A model generated the notes under the pieces. It was not told the DNA's origin, made no database searches, and saw only the letters and a list, made by a program, of their open reading frames with translations. A DNA stretch of 64,000 nucleotides from Schaalia sp. HMT-172 (GTDB taxonomy: Bacteria; Actinomycetota; Actinomycetes; Actinomycetales; Actinomycetaceae). A program made the translations under genes and the position numbers. Below are positions 52,176-59,259 of this stretch, in pieces. Location: assembly GCF_030644365.1 (NCBI RefSeq), contig NZ_CP130058.1, positions 1 to 64,000 of the forward strand. Direction: 5' to 3'. Numbering within the stretch: the first letter of the stretch is position 1; each line of letters opens with the position of its first letter.

Positions 52176-52181
52176 AAGGTC

Positions 52182-52187
52182 AGTGTA
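52182..52187 (-). promoter_or_regulatory. -10 box of the three-gene secretion-like module
   Basis: TACACT, spacer GACCTT, then ATG. Confidence 0.55.
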
Positions 52188-52301
52188 CCTTGAGTGATCC
52201 TGGGTTGGGAAGTGCTCGCGCATTCGTGTTTGACAAGCGTTCCGTGGGAGCGGTGCATTGCCGCAAGGAAGGGCATGGCCGTCCTTGTCGTTGGTTGTGC
52301 C

Positions 52302-52315
52302 ACGAGGCCGTGGCC
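52302..52315 (+). repeat. Dispersed 14-mer, intergenic
   Basis: Exact ACGAGGCCGTGGCC between the small membrane protein genes and the low-GC module. Confidence 0.8.
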
Positions 52316-52333
52316 GGGTGCAGTGGGTGCCCG

Positions 52334-52720
52334 CTAGCGGGGCGTGGGCTGGGGGTGGGGCTGCTGTAGCGGCTGGGGCTGCTGATCCTGGTGGATGCCG
52401 AGCGCGCACGCTTCGCTGCGGACGAGGACTTGCACGATGTCTTCGGGGAGGGGCGTGAGCTCGGTGGCGTAGGTGATGGCGGCGTGGATTCCCTTGCTTG
52501 CTGCAAGCTTTCGGATGTGCGCCATCAGTAGGGGGTTGGCTTGCCGGATGCGGGCGAGGTCGTAGCCGTACTCCTGCATGGCCTGGAAGCGCTGCTCGGC
52601 CAGGATCATGCGGGTCCGCCTCTGTCGAATGAGCTTGAGGCCGAGCCAGTAGGCGAGGATAAAGAAGGGAAGCAGGATGATGATCATGAGCTGGATCATC
52701 ACCTCGACGGAGATGTGCAT
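52334..52720 (-). CDS. Small membrane protein of unknown function
   Basis: 128 residues. An N-terminal helix (VMIQLMIIILLPFFILAYWLG) is followed by a basic stretch and a ~70-residue cytoplasmic helical part ending in a Pro/Gln-rich tail. No family recognised. Starts four bases after the end of the next small gene, so both form one unit. Confidence 0.55.
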   Translation of the reverse strand: MHISVEVMIQLMIIILLPFFILAYWLGLKLIRQRRTRMILAEQRFQAMQEYGYDLARIRQANPLLMAHIRKLAASKGIHAAITYATELTPLPEDIVQVLVRSEACALGIHQDQQPQPLQQPHPQPTPR

Positions 52721-52724
52721 GGCG

Positions 52725-52985
52725 TTACCCCTGGAGGGAGATGAGGGTGTCGATCGAACGCTTGGGGAGTTGGACCTTGCGGTGTAGCGCGCGGGCGGCG
52801 GCCTTGTGATCGCCGTGCGCCTCAGCCAGCGCTTGCCGGGCCAGCTGGTTGAGGTGATCGTAGGTGTAGGTGGATGGCCGCTGACCCAGGTAGGCGCGCA
52901 CTGTCACGTAGGCGTCTGCGGACCTGTAGCCAGCGATAGCGGTCACGACCAATGCGATTAGTGTGTAGATCGGGACAATGTCCAT
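52725..52985 (-). CDS. Small membrane protein of unknown function
   Basis: 86 residues with one N-terminal helix (DIVPIYTLIALVVTAIAGY) and a basic helical tail (NQLARQALAEAHGDHKAAARALH). The ATG at 52985 has TTGGAG upstream at good spacing; the TTG at 52997 lies inside that site. Topology mirrors its neighbour at 52334, so the two may act as a pair. Confidence 0.55.
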   Translation of the reverse strand: MDIVPIYTLIALVVTAIAGYRSADAYVTVRAYLGQRPSTYTYDHLNQLARQALAEAHGDHKAAARALHRKVQLPKRSIDTLISLQG

Positions 52986-53045
52986 GATTTTCTCCAAATC
53001 TTCATGCGACGACGAGTGGTGGGGCGGCGGGCGACCGCTAGTGTG

Positions 53046-53699
53046 TCAGCCGTTGGCCTGCTGGCCCGGGTCGTTGCACATTGTGATGCCCTCGAAGCCT
53101 GCGGCTCCCAGCACCTGGAAGATGTCGTCGAGGAGGACCATCGGCTCCGCGGTGCCCGCCGCGAATTCCGGGTGTCGGATCTCGATGGCGGCCATGCCGC
53201 GCGGGTCCGTGACTGGCTCGGTGTCGAACCTCTCCGACAACAGCCGGTTTGCCTCCTCCAGGTCGGCGGGGGAGCCGAACGCCCAGGTGACGGCCTTGTT
53301 GCCCGCCCCCGTGGGGGTGCGCTGAATGTACATGCGGGTCATGAGGATTCGGCGCCCGTGGCGCGGGAACACGTCTCCCACGCGCATAAACAGGGCGATG
53401 TCGGCCAGCTCGCCGCCCAACGACGAATCCACCAGCGCGTACCCGTAGGCGCCGATGCCGCGCAGGGTCAGGGCGTCCGCGAGAAGCCCGATGACCTCGT
53501 CGCCGAAAGGCTCAGACTGGAAGTACACGCCCTCGCCGACCCTCGGAGCATCCGGACCGAGCAGCGTGATGTCGAAGCCCGCGTCGGCCAACGCGTCCCG
53601 CACGAGCGCCACGTTGTGCTCGGGGAAGGGATGCAGCGCGGCCGCGTTCGCCGCGATGCGCTCGATAAACACGTAGGTGGAAAAACCAAGCTCAGCCAT
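53046..53699 (-). CDS. Conserved-looking protein of unknown function
   Basis: 217 residues, soluble, no signal peptide. Mixed alpha/beta composition with DITLLGPDAPRVGEGVYFQS, ALVDSSLGGELADIALFMRVGD and FAAGTAEPMVLLDDIFQVLG as the more structured parts. I do not recognise the family. TACAAT at 53706-53711 lies six bases before the ATG with no ribosome site, so a leaderless transcript is likely. Confidence 0.7.
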   Translation of the reverse strand: MAELGFSTYVFIERIAANAAALHPFPEHNVALVRDALADAGFDITLLGPDAPRVGEGVYFQSEPFGDEVIGLLADALTLRGIGAYGYALVDSSLGGELADIALFMRVGDVFPRHGRRILMTRMYIQRTPTGAGNKAVTWAFGSPADLEEANRLLSERFDTEPVTDPRGMAAIEIRHPEFAAGTAEPMVLLDDIFQVLGAAGFEGITMCNDPGQQANG

Positions 53700-53705
53700 G
53701 CGCTC

Positions 53706-53711
53706 ATTGTA
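53706..53711 (-). promoter_or_regulatory. -10 box of the 53046-53699 gene
   Basis: TACAAT, spacer GAGCGC, then ATG. Confidence 0.5.
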
Positions 53712-53734
53712 AGCGCGCGGTGGGCCGGTCATGC

Positions 53735-53792
53735 GACGAGGCCGTGGCCCCCGGGCGGTCAGGCGACCACGAGGGGAGGCCACGGCCTCGTC
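53735..53792 (-). terminator. Perfect inverted pair of the dispersed 14-mer, probable terminator of the nitroreductase gene
   Basis: GACGAGGCCGTGGCC (53735-53749) and GGCCACGGCCTCGTC (53778-53792) are perfect 15-base complements around a 28-base loop, 12 bp beyond the nitroreductase stop. Confidence 0.7.
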
Positions 53793-53804
53793 ACTCAGGG
53801 AGAA

Positions 53805-54554
53805 TCAGCGCAGGCACAGGCCCTGCTCGTGAAGGACCTCCATGATGGGGGAAACGTGCGCGCCACCCACGCCGATGTTCGTGGCGACCAGATGAGAGAA
53901 AGACTCGAGGCGCGAGCCCGAGCGCAGGTCGTAGTACTCGGTGACCTCACGGTCGTAGTCGGCCAGCGTCTCCGAGTAGGACTCGACGCGCGGATACGTG
54001 TTCTGTGCGGTCATCACAGACAGGGGTATGCGCGGCTTCTGGCCCGGCTCCTGGTCCGGGTGGCCCACGAGCAGGCCGAGAACCGGGAACGTGAGTTCGG
54101 GAAGCTGAAGCACCTTCACGACCGGGCGCGGATCGGCGAGGATCGAGCCGAGGTACACGGTGCCCAGGCCCATCGACTCGGCGGCCACGACCACGTTCTG
54201 CGCGGCCAGCAGCGCGTCCTCGAGCGCCGTGAGGAACAGGTTGATCGACCCCAGGGCCTCCGAGGAGACACCCTGCTCGGCGCGGATACGGCTGTTGCGG
54301 TACAGGTCGGCGACGAAGATGAACAGGTCGCCCTTCGTGCCACCCACGTAGGGCTGGCCGGACGCGGCGCCGATCGCCTCGCGCACCGTCGGATCGGTGA
54401 TGTGCAGGACCGTGCAGGACTGCAGGAACGAGGAGGTGGCCGTGTGGCGGGCCACCTCCATGAGCGTGGTGACCTCCTCCTCGGTCAGGGGCTGGTCCTT
54501 GTAGGCGCGGATCGTGCGGTGGGCGAGCTGGCTCGCAATCGTCTCGTTTGTCAT
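53805..54554 (-). CDS. NfsA/Frp-type nitroreductase (NADPH-dependent oxidoreductase)
   Basis: 249 residues. FMN-binding N terminus (LAHRTIRAYKDQPLTEEEV), TATSSFLQSCTVLHI, NVVVAAESMGLGTVYLGSI and LPELTFPVLGLLVGHPDQEPGQKPRIP are the hallmark blocks of the NfsA group. Reduces nitro compounds, quinones or flavins with NAD(P)H. TAGAAT six bases before the ATG indicates a leaderless transcript. Confidence 0.88.
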   Translation of the reverse strand: MTNETIASQLAHRTIRAYKDQPLTEEEVTTLMEVARHTATSSFLQSCTVLHITDPTVREAIGAASGQPYVGGTKGDLFIFVADLYRNSRIRAEQGVSSEALGSINLFLTALEDALLAAQNVVVAAESMGLGTVYLGSILADPRPVVKVLQLPELTFPVLGLLVGHPDQEPGQKPRIPLSVMTAQNTYPRVESYSETLADYDREVTEYYDLRSGSRLESFSHLVATNIGVGGAHVSPIMEVLHEQGLCLR

Positions 54555-54560
54555 GCGTTC

Positions 54561-54570
54561 ATTCTACGAT
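54561..54570. promoter_or_regulatory. Overlapping divergent -10 boxes
   Basis: Leftward TAGAAT (54561-54566) and rightward TACGAT (54565-54570) share two base pairs. Each is six or seven bases from its start codon (54554 and 54578). Confidence 0.55.
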
Positions 54571-54577
54571 TAGGGGT

Positions 54578-55513
54578 GTGAAACGAATAGACCCTTTCGG
54601 TCCTTTTGCGCTGGCAGCAAACGTCACGCCCGTCGCCGTCCCCTCCCCGGCCGGCGAGCTCAGCGGCCTGCTGACCGGCCCGAGCGCCCCCAGCCTCGTC
54701 GACGGAACCCCCGCGATCTCTGCCACCTCGGCCCCGGGCGCCGCGGGGGAGAACCGCGCGCTCCTCGTCCCCGGCTACACGGGCTCCAAGGAAGACTACG
54801 CCCCCGTCCTGCCCTTCCTCGGGGAGGCGGGCTGGGACACGCTCGCCTACTCGCAACGAGGCCAGGGCGGGTCCGCCGCGCCCGCCGGCCTGGGGGCCTA
54901 CGGGATGAGCGACTTCGTCGGCGACCTCATCGCCATCGCCGAGGCCTGGGCCGGGACCACGGGACGCGTGCACCTCGTGGGCCACTCCTTCGGCGGCATC
55001 GTCGCGCGGGCAGCCGTCGTCGCCCGCCCCGACCTCTTCGCCTCCGTCACACTGTTCTGCTCGGGTCGCGCCGTCTACGACTGGATGAACACCATGCCCA
55101 TCCTCGACCCCCTGCCCACGGGCCCCGGCGCGCGGCAGCGGGTGCTGCGCACCTACTTCCCGGACATGAACTTCGACGAGCCCGGCGTCGGATGGGCGGA
55201 ATTCCAACGTATTCGCGCCCTGGACACGGCCTCGGAAAACCTGGTCGGCATCGCCCGTATCCTCTCCCAGCTGCGCCCCGACACCCCCGCGCTTGCGGCC
55301 ACCGGCGTCCCCGTGCACGTGCTGTACGGGGACCAGGATGAGATCTGGCCGCCCGCCTGGTACGCCGAGGAGGCCTCGGACCTGGGTGCGCGCGAGAGCA
55401 TTATTCGTGGGGGCGCGCACAGTGCCCAGCTGCAGTACCCGCGCCAGTGGGCGCGCCTGGCGAGCTCGTTCTGGGCGGACGCGGAGTCGGGGGCGCTCGT
55501 CTGGTCCCTGTGA
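54578..55513 (+). CDS. Alpha/beta hydrolase
   Basis: 311 residues from GTG. Nucleophile elbow GHSFGG, an oxyanion region ALLVPGYTGSKEDYAPVLPFL, YSQRGQGGSAAP, and a C-terminal YGDQDEIWP with the acid residue and GGAHSAQLQYP with the catalytic His. Substrate not inferable. The start codon lies only 23 bp from that of the divergent nitroreductase gene. Confidence 0.87.
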   Translation: MKRIDPFGPFALAANVTPVAVPSPAGELSGLLTGPSAPSLVDGTPAISATSAPGAAGENRALLVPGYTGSKEDYAPVLPFLGEAGWDTLAYSQRGQGGSAAPAGLGAYGMSDFVGDLIAIAEAWAGTTGRVHLVGHSFGGIVARAAVVARPDLFASVTLFCSGRAVYDWMNTMPILDPLPTGPGARQRVLRTYFPDMNFDEPGVGWAEFQRIRALDTASENLVGIARILSQLRPDTPALAATGVPVHVLYGDQDEIWPPAWYAEEASDLGARESIIRGGAHSAQLQYPRQWARLASSFWADAESGALVWSL

Positions 55514-55590
55514 CGCGAGATGTTGTGACATCGTTCCAAAACAGGCCTTGTGATGCGTATCGATGAGGATGGATGCTTAGTATTGTGCTT

Positions 55591-55983
55591 ATGAACAAGC
55601 GTTCCATCCTTTCTGCAGTGCTCGCGCTCGGCCTCGGTGTCGCCGCCCTGACCGGCTGCTCCAACACCGGCGCCAACTACGTGACCCCCAGTGACGTGAA
55701 GACCGTCGAAACCACGATCGCTGAGGTCGGCGACCAGGGCGTCAAGGTCCCCGAGAAGCGCGACCTGAAGGTCACGCTGCCCGAGTCCGACAAGGCCTCG
55801 GACTACAAGGTCGAGGTCTCCGACCCCGCGACCCTGTCCGTGGGCAAGCCCGACAAGAACGTCATCACCCTGCACCCGCTGCATGTCACCGCCGAGGACG
55901 CGAAGCCCGTGACCGTGACCATCACCGACAAGGACGGCATCACCACCGACTTCAAGGTGACCGTCACCGAGGGCGCCAACTGA
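55591..55983 (+). CDS. Small lipoprotein of unknown function
   Basis: 130 residues. Lipoprotein signal peptide (SILSAVLALGLGVAALTGC), then a small beta-rich domain with ITDKDGITTDFKVTV-type strands resembling bacterial Ig-like folds. TAGTAT at 55578-55583 lies seven bases before the ATG, so the transcript is probably leaderless; an ATG six codons upstream would include the -10 box. Perfect hairpin terminator follows. Confidence 0.78.
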   Translation: MNKRSILSAVLALGLGVAALTGCSNTGANYVTPSDVKTVETTIAEVGDQGVKVPEKRDLKVTLPESDKASDYKVEVSDPATLSVGKPDKNVITLHPLHVTAEDAKPVTVTITDKDGITTDFKVTVTEGAN

Positions 55984-55997
55984 ATCAACCGCAAGAA

Positions 55998-56028
55998 AGG
56001 GCCCGGGATCGTAGCGATCCCGGGCCCT
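55998..56028 (+). terminator. Terminator of the lipoprotein gene
   Basis: Perfect 14-bp stem (55998-56011 with 56015-56028) and TAG loop; its symmetry also allows leftward use by the GNAT remnant. Confidence 0.8.
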
Positions 56029-56054
56029 CCCGTATTGGTGCCCGATCGGGCATC

Positions 56055-56440
56055 TCACAGAGCGTCGATGAACTCCTGCATAGCGCGCAGTGGCAGCATG
56101 AGGTGGTTGTCTGCCTCCGGGCAGGGAACAAAGTGTGAGGACTGGCTGAGGTAGAACTCGCGCACGTGGTCGTTGGCACAGTGGACCAGGAGGGCGGCGA
56201 ATCCCACCTCATTACTGAGCTTGTAGGCTCGAAAGAGTGCGTCTTTGAGCAGGGCTGCGCCGATGCCGTTTCCCTGCGCGCGCTGATCGACGGCAAGACG
56301 TGCAAGGAGAAGAATGGGACATGGGTCCGGGCGTCGACCGGGTTTGAGGGCATCTGGGAGTTTGCTGCGCTGCACTGCTCCCATCGCCAGGGCGTAGAAG
56401 CCGAGCGTTTCGGGTTCCTGCGTTGTCACGAAGACGGGCT
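56055..56440 (-). pseudogene. N-terminally truncated GNAT acetyltransferase (TacT-toxin-like)
   Basis: The intact part reads LGFYALAMGAVQRSKLP, then ILLLARLAVDQRAQGNGIGA (acetyl-CoA-binding QRAQGNGIG), LLVHCANDHVREFYLSQSSHF and LMLPLRAMQEF, matching GNAT toxins of the TacT/DUF1778-partnered type. About 45 residues that normally precede VFVTT are absent. The frame stays open to 56603, but from 56437 on the DNA is the left inverted-repeat copy, not toxin sequence. No antitoxin gene is seen. Probably inactivated by recombination at that repeat. Confidence 0.65.
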
Positions 56441-56531
56441 CTTCCGAGTTGAGTGTGGGTGACCGGGTGTTGGTCGAGGATGTGGTCCTTGGTGGTGAGC
56501 GGACTTGTCCATCCGCGGTCGTCGAGAGTCT
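56437..56531 (-). repeat. Left copy of a diverged inverted repeat bounding a 1.9 kb segment
   Basis: The inner 26 bp (56437-56462, beginning TCACCCACACTCAACTCGGA on the minus strand) match 58361-58386 at 25 of 26 positions. Beyond this the two copies keep shared words (AAGTCC, CTCA, CAAGGACC). Translated, both copies contain SPL..KD, so they are likely fragments of one lost gene. Confidence 0.75.
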
Positions 56532-56626
56532 CGTGCTGGCCCTGTGCGCATGTTGTTGAGGCTTTCCAGCGCCGCCTGCCATCTGGTAGGCTGACAGTGG
56601 CACGTCAACTCAGAGGAGTGGTCATA

Positions 56627-57055
56627 GTGAGCGGTCAGATGCAGGTCATCCAGGAGAAGTGGCAGGGCTGGGAGAAGACCCTCCGCGAAGAGACGGCCCC
56701 GAAACTACGGGACGCAGCCAATCAGCTGGAGCTGAACATCGGCTTGCAGACCGAAGGGAAGTGGAGCGCGGAATCCGGCCCCCAGGCATTCGCCGCCAAG
56801 TACAAGCAGTACCTCATCGAAGAGGTCGCAGCCCTGCGAGCAATGGCGGACAACGCCGAAGCATTCGCTAACAAGATCAACGAAGCGCTGGGTATGCTGG
56901 AGAAGGATGAGGACGCTGCTAAGAGCTGGTTGGATGGGGAGGCCGCGAAGATTCAAGCGGTGTATATCTCGAAGGCCAAACAGGCCGCCCTCGACGAGTT
57001 CGACAAGCACCCGACCCCGTCGAACTTAGCTAGGTTGAAAAGGTACCGGTACTAG
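56627..57055 (+). CDS. Helical WXG100-like protein
   Basis: 142 residues, all-helical. The first half reads MQVIQEKWQGWEKTLREETA and a central W-S-A-E-S-G turn (GKWSAESGPQAFAAKYKQYL) stands where WXG proteins have their turn. The second half is a Lys/Asp/Ala-rich helix. GTG start with AGAGGAG eight bases upstream. Lies inside the inverted-repeat-bounded segment and is followed by a secreted protein gene 56 bp later. Type VII export is inference. Confidence 0.6.
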   Translation: MSGQMQVIQEKWQGWEKTLREETAPKLRDAANQLELNIGLQTEGKWSAESGPQAFAAKYKQYLIEEVAALRAMADNAEAFANKINEALGMLEKDEDAAKSWLDGEAAKIQAVYISKAKQAALDEFDKHPTPSNLARLKRYRY

Positions 57056-57111
57056 CCCGGCGGCTCGGTGAGTAGAGCATCCAATCGACAGCAAAGGGGA
57101 GGGGACTAAGA

Positions 57112-58071
57112 ATGATGGTGATGACGGATGTGGGTCGGCGCGTGGCCCGGTGGGTGGCGTGCGCGGTTGCGGTCGCGTGTTGCGTGGCGGGGGTGGCTCT
57201 GCCCGCTCAGGCCGATGATGGCCCTGTTCCGGTGCCCTCCACCCCGCCCACGGCGCCGCCCACCACGCCGCTGTTCCCGGGGCGCACCATCCACATGACC
57301 GCCTTCTTCGATTTCGGTCAGGATATTGTTCCGGGGCGAGAGGGGGAGATCACGCCCGCCGCCAGGCTGAAGCTGGTGTTCTCAGAGTGGGGTAACGGGT
57401 GGAACCTGACCGAGCAGGAGTGCCAGGAGTTGGTGTCCACGTTCTGGTCTGGCACCGGTCCCGACTACGTGGTGGAGGCCGCTGTAAAATACGACGATTG
57501 TCAGATCGACGCGTACTACCTGGGTGAGGCACGTCATGCTTTTTATTCCCTGGATGAGTCGGGGCACATGCAGGTGCGCCCGCCAATGGCCTACCTCAAC
57601 CAGATCGCCACTTCTTTTGACGACGTTTATTTCGAGCGCCTTGACTTCGACGTCACGAGCATAAACAACGCTCACTGTAACGCGAGCCCCTCGAGAGAAG
57701 ATCTCAACAAGCTGTTAGGCATCGCCCACAAGTCCACTTGCGTGTGGGATGTTGATGATGGGGCCACGATGCCCACGACCGATGACCCGCTCATGGAGGG
57801 TGACGCCGAGGACTACTTCACCGGGTACCTTAATGGCACCGTCGGTCCCTTCGCCGAGCTGAACCCGCCCGTCAACCCCTTCACCATCACCCCCGCGCCC
57901 ACGACCGACCCGGCCACCGGCGCTGCTTCCTCGGCCGCCGCATCGGGCGACCGGTCCGAGACGGGCGAGTCCTCTTCCACGGGCCTGCTCATCGGTATCG
58001 GCGCCGCCATCGCCGTCCTCCTCTTGGTCGGCACCGGTGCCCTGGTGGTGGCGCTGCGTCGGAAGAAGTAA
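57112..58071 (+). CDS. Secreted, C-terminally membrane-anchored protein (LppM-like)
   Basis: 319 residues. Signal peptide (VACAVAVACCVAGVALPAQA), a Pro/Thr spacer, a ~200-residue outer domain starting IHMTAFFDFGQDIVPG with cysteines at CQEL, DDCQIDAYY and NAHCNAS, then a Thr/Ser-rich stalk and one helix (LLIGIGAAIAVLLLVGTGALVVAL) with RRKK end. The opening strand pattern resembles LppM-type lipoproteins, but no lipobox is present; family assignment is tentative. GGAGGGGA precedes the ATG. Second gene in the bounded segment. Confidence 0.68.
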   Translation: MMVMTDVGRRVARWVACAVAVACCVAGVALPAQADDGPVPVPSTPPTAPPTTPLFPGRTIHMTAFFDFGQDIVPGREGEITPAARLKLVFSEWGNGWNLTEQECQELVSTFWSGTGPDYVVEAAVKYDDCQIDAYYLGEARHAFYSLDESGHMQVRPPMAYLNQIATSFDDVYFERLDFDVTSINNAHCNASPSREDLNKLLGIAHKSTCVWDVDDGATMPTTDDPLMEGDAEDYFTGYLNGTVGPFAELNPPVNPFTITPAPTTDPATGAASSAAASGDRSETGESSSTGLLIGIGAAIAVLLLVGTGALVVALRRKK

Positions 58072-58479
58072 CAGTGCGGCCACCACTTGCCCGTGCGTGA
58101 ACGTCACGCATTCGAGGCAGCCAGTTAGACGATCGCAGGGCTCTCTATCGAGTACAAGACCACACTCATGCCGAGCGACCACGATCAGGTGAATCCCTCC
58201 TGGCCGACGGGCAGGGCGCAACGATCACAGCCCTGCCGCGAAGCAGAGCGGTAGCAGATAGCGGTGAGACACCATCCGACCTCCTGGAAGATCACGGGGG
58301 TGCAAGTCCACTCATCATCAAGGACCTCACCCCCTACCCGCAACCCCGGCCACCGCCCGCTCACCCACACTCAACTCGGAAAAGCCGTTATATGCTGTCA
58401 AGGCGTTGCACGTTAGCGCGCTAGCTAGTGCTTTGGTCGCGCAGAGATGAGGCCAGCTCGCAGTCGCCCCGTCTGCCCG
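58072..58479. other. Intergenic region with the right inverted-repeat copy
   Basis: Holds the repeat at 58266-58386 and, after it, a short palindromic run (TTAGCGCGCTAGCTAG near 58412). No gene supported. Confidence 0.6.
58266..58386 (+). repeat. Right copy of the diverged inverted repeat
   Basis: See left copy at 56437-56531. Homology stops at the same point (after GGAAAAGCC), where the left copy is joined to the truncated GNAT gene. Confidence 0.75.
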
Positions 58480-59259
58480 TCAGTGCAGGATTCGCGCCAG
58501 GAAGTCCCGGGTTGCCTGCTCGCGCGGGTTGTCGATGACCTGCTCGGGCGGGCCCTGCTCGACGATCTGGCCGCCGCGCAGGAACACGACTCGGTCGGCT
58601 GCCTGTCGAGCGAAGCTGATCTCGTGCGTCGCCATGAGAATGGTCGAGCCCTGAGCCTTGATCTCGCGCACGAGATCCAAGACCTCGCCGACGAGCACCG
58701 GGTCCAGCGCGGCCGTGATCTCGTCCAGCAGGAGAAGCTCCGGGTTCGTGGCGAGCGCGCGTGCGATCGCCACGCGCTGCTGCTGGCCGCCCGACAGGCG
58801 ATCCGGGTACTCCTTCGCCTTGTCCTTCAAGCCGATGCGCTCCAACAGCTCCATGCCGCGCTCGCGCGCGCGGTCCTTCTCCCAGCCGTGCACCTTGCGG
58901 GCCGCCAGCGTCACGTTGTCCAGCACAGACATGTGCGGGAACAGGTTGTAGTGCTGGAACACCACGCCGATGCGCGCGCGGATCTGATCCGCGTTCGCGC
59001 GCGGATCCGTGATGTCCACGCCAGACAGGAAGATCTGGCCGTCGTCCACCCGCTCCAGCAGGTTTGCGCAGCGCAGCAGCGTCGACTTACCCGAGCCCGA
59101 CGCGCCCAAGAGGACCACGACCTCGTGCGCGGCGACGTCCAGGTCCAGGCCGCGCAGGACGACGTTGTCGCCGAAGCGCTTGACGACGCCGACGGCGCTC
59201 AGGACCGGGATCGTGTTGTCCGAGGCGGGGGAGGCCTCGTTCATCGTGGGGACCGACAT
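58480..59259 (-). CDS. Polar amino-acid ABC transporter ATP-binding protein (GlnQ/HisP-like)
   Basis: 259 residues. Walker A LLGASGSGKSTLLRCANLLE, Q-loop VFQHYNLFPHMSVLDNVTLA, signature RLSGGQQQRVAIARALA, Walker B LLLLDEITAALDP and switch MATHEISFARQ. The Walker B reads DEIT instead of the usual DEPT. Its ATG overlaps the permease stop (TGATG). An internal ATG five codons in is an alternative. Confidence 0.93.
   Translation of the reverse strand: MSVPTMNEASPASDNTIPVLSAVGVVKRFGDNVVLRGLDLDVAAHEVVVLLGASGSGKSTLLRCANLLERVDDGQIFLSGVDITDPRANADQIRARIGVVFQHYNLFPHMSVLDNVTLAARKVHGWEKDRARERGMELLERIGLKDKAKEYPDRLSGGQQQRVAIARALATNPELLLLDEITAALDPVLVGEVLDLVREIKAQGSTILMATHEISFARQAADRVVFLRGGQIVEQGPPEQVIDNPREQATRDFLARILH

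Noticed and set aside
53700-53783. Upstream extension of the 53046 gene
   Set aside because: The added residues are Arg/Gly/Pro-rich, overlap the 14-mer terminator pair and precede a clear -10 box placed for a leaderless start at 53699.
2163-53792. Reading the dispersed 14-mer as a KOPS or Chi-like polar word
   Set aside because: Exact copies occur in both orientations (7 and 4) on the same chromosome arm and form inverted pairs, unlike strand-biased words.
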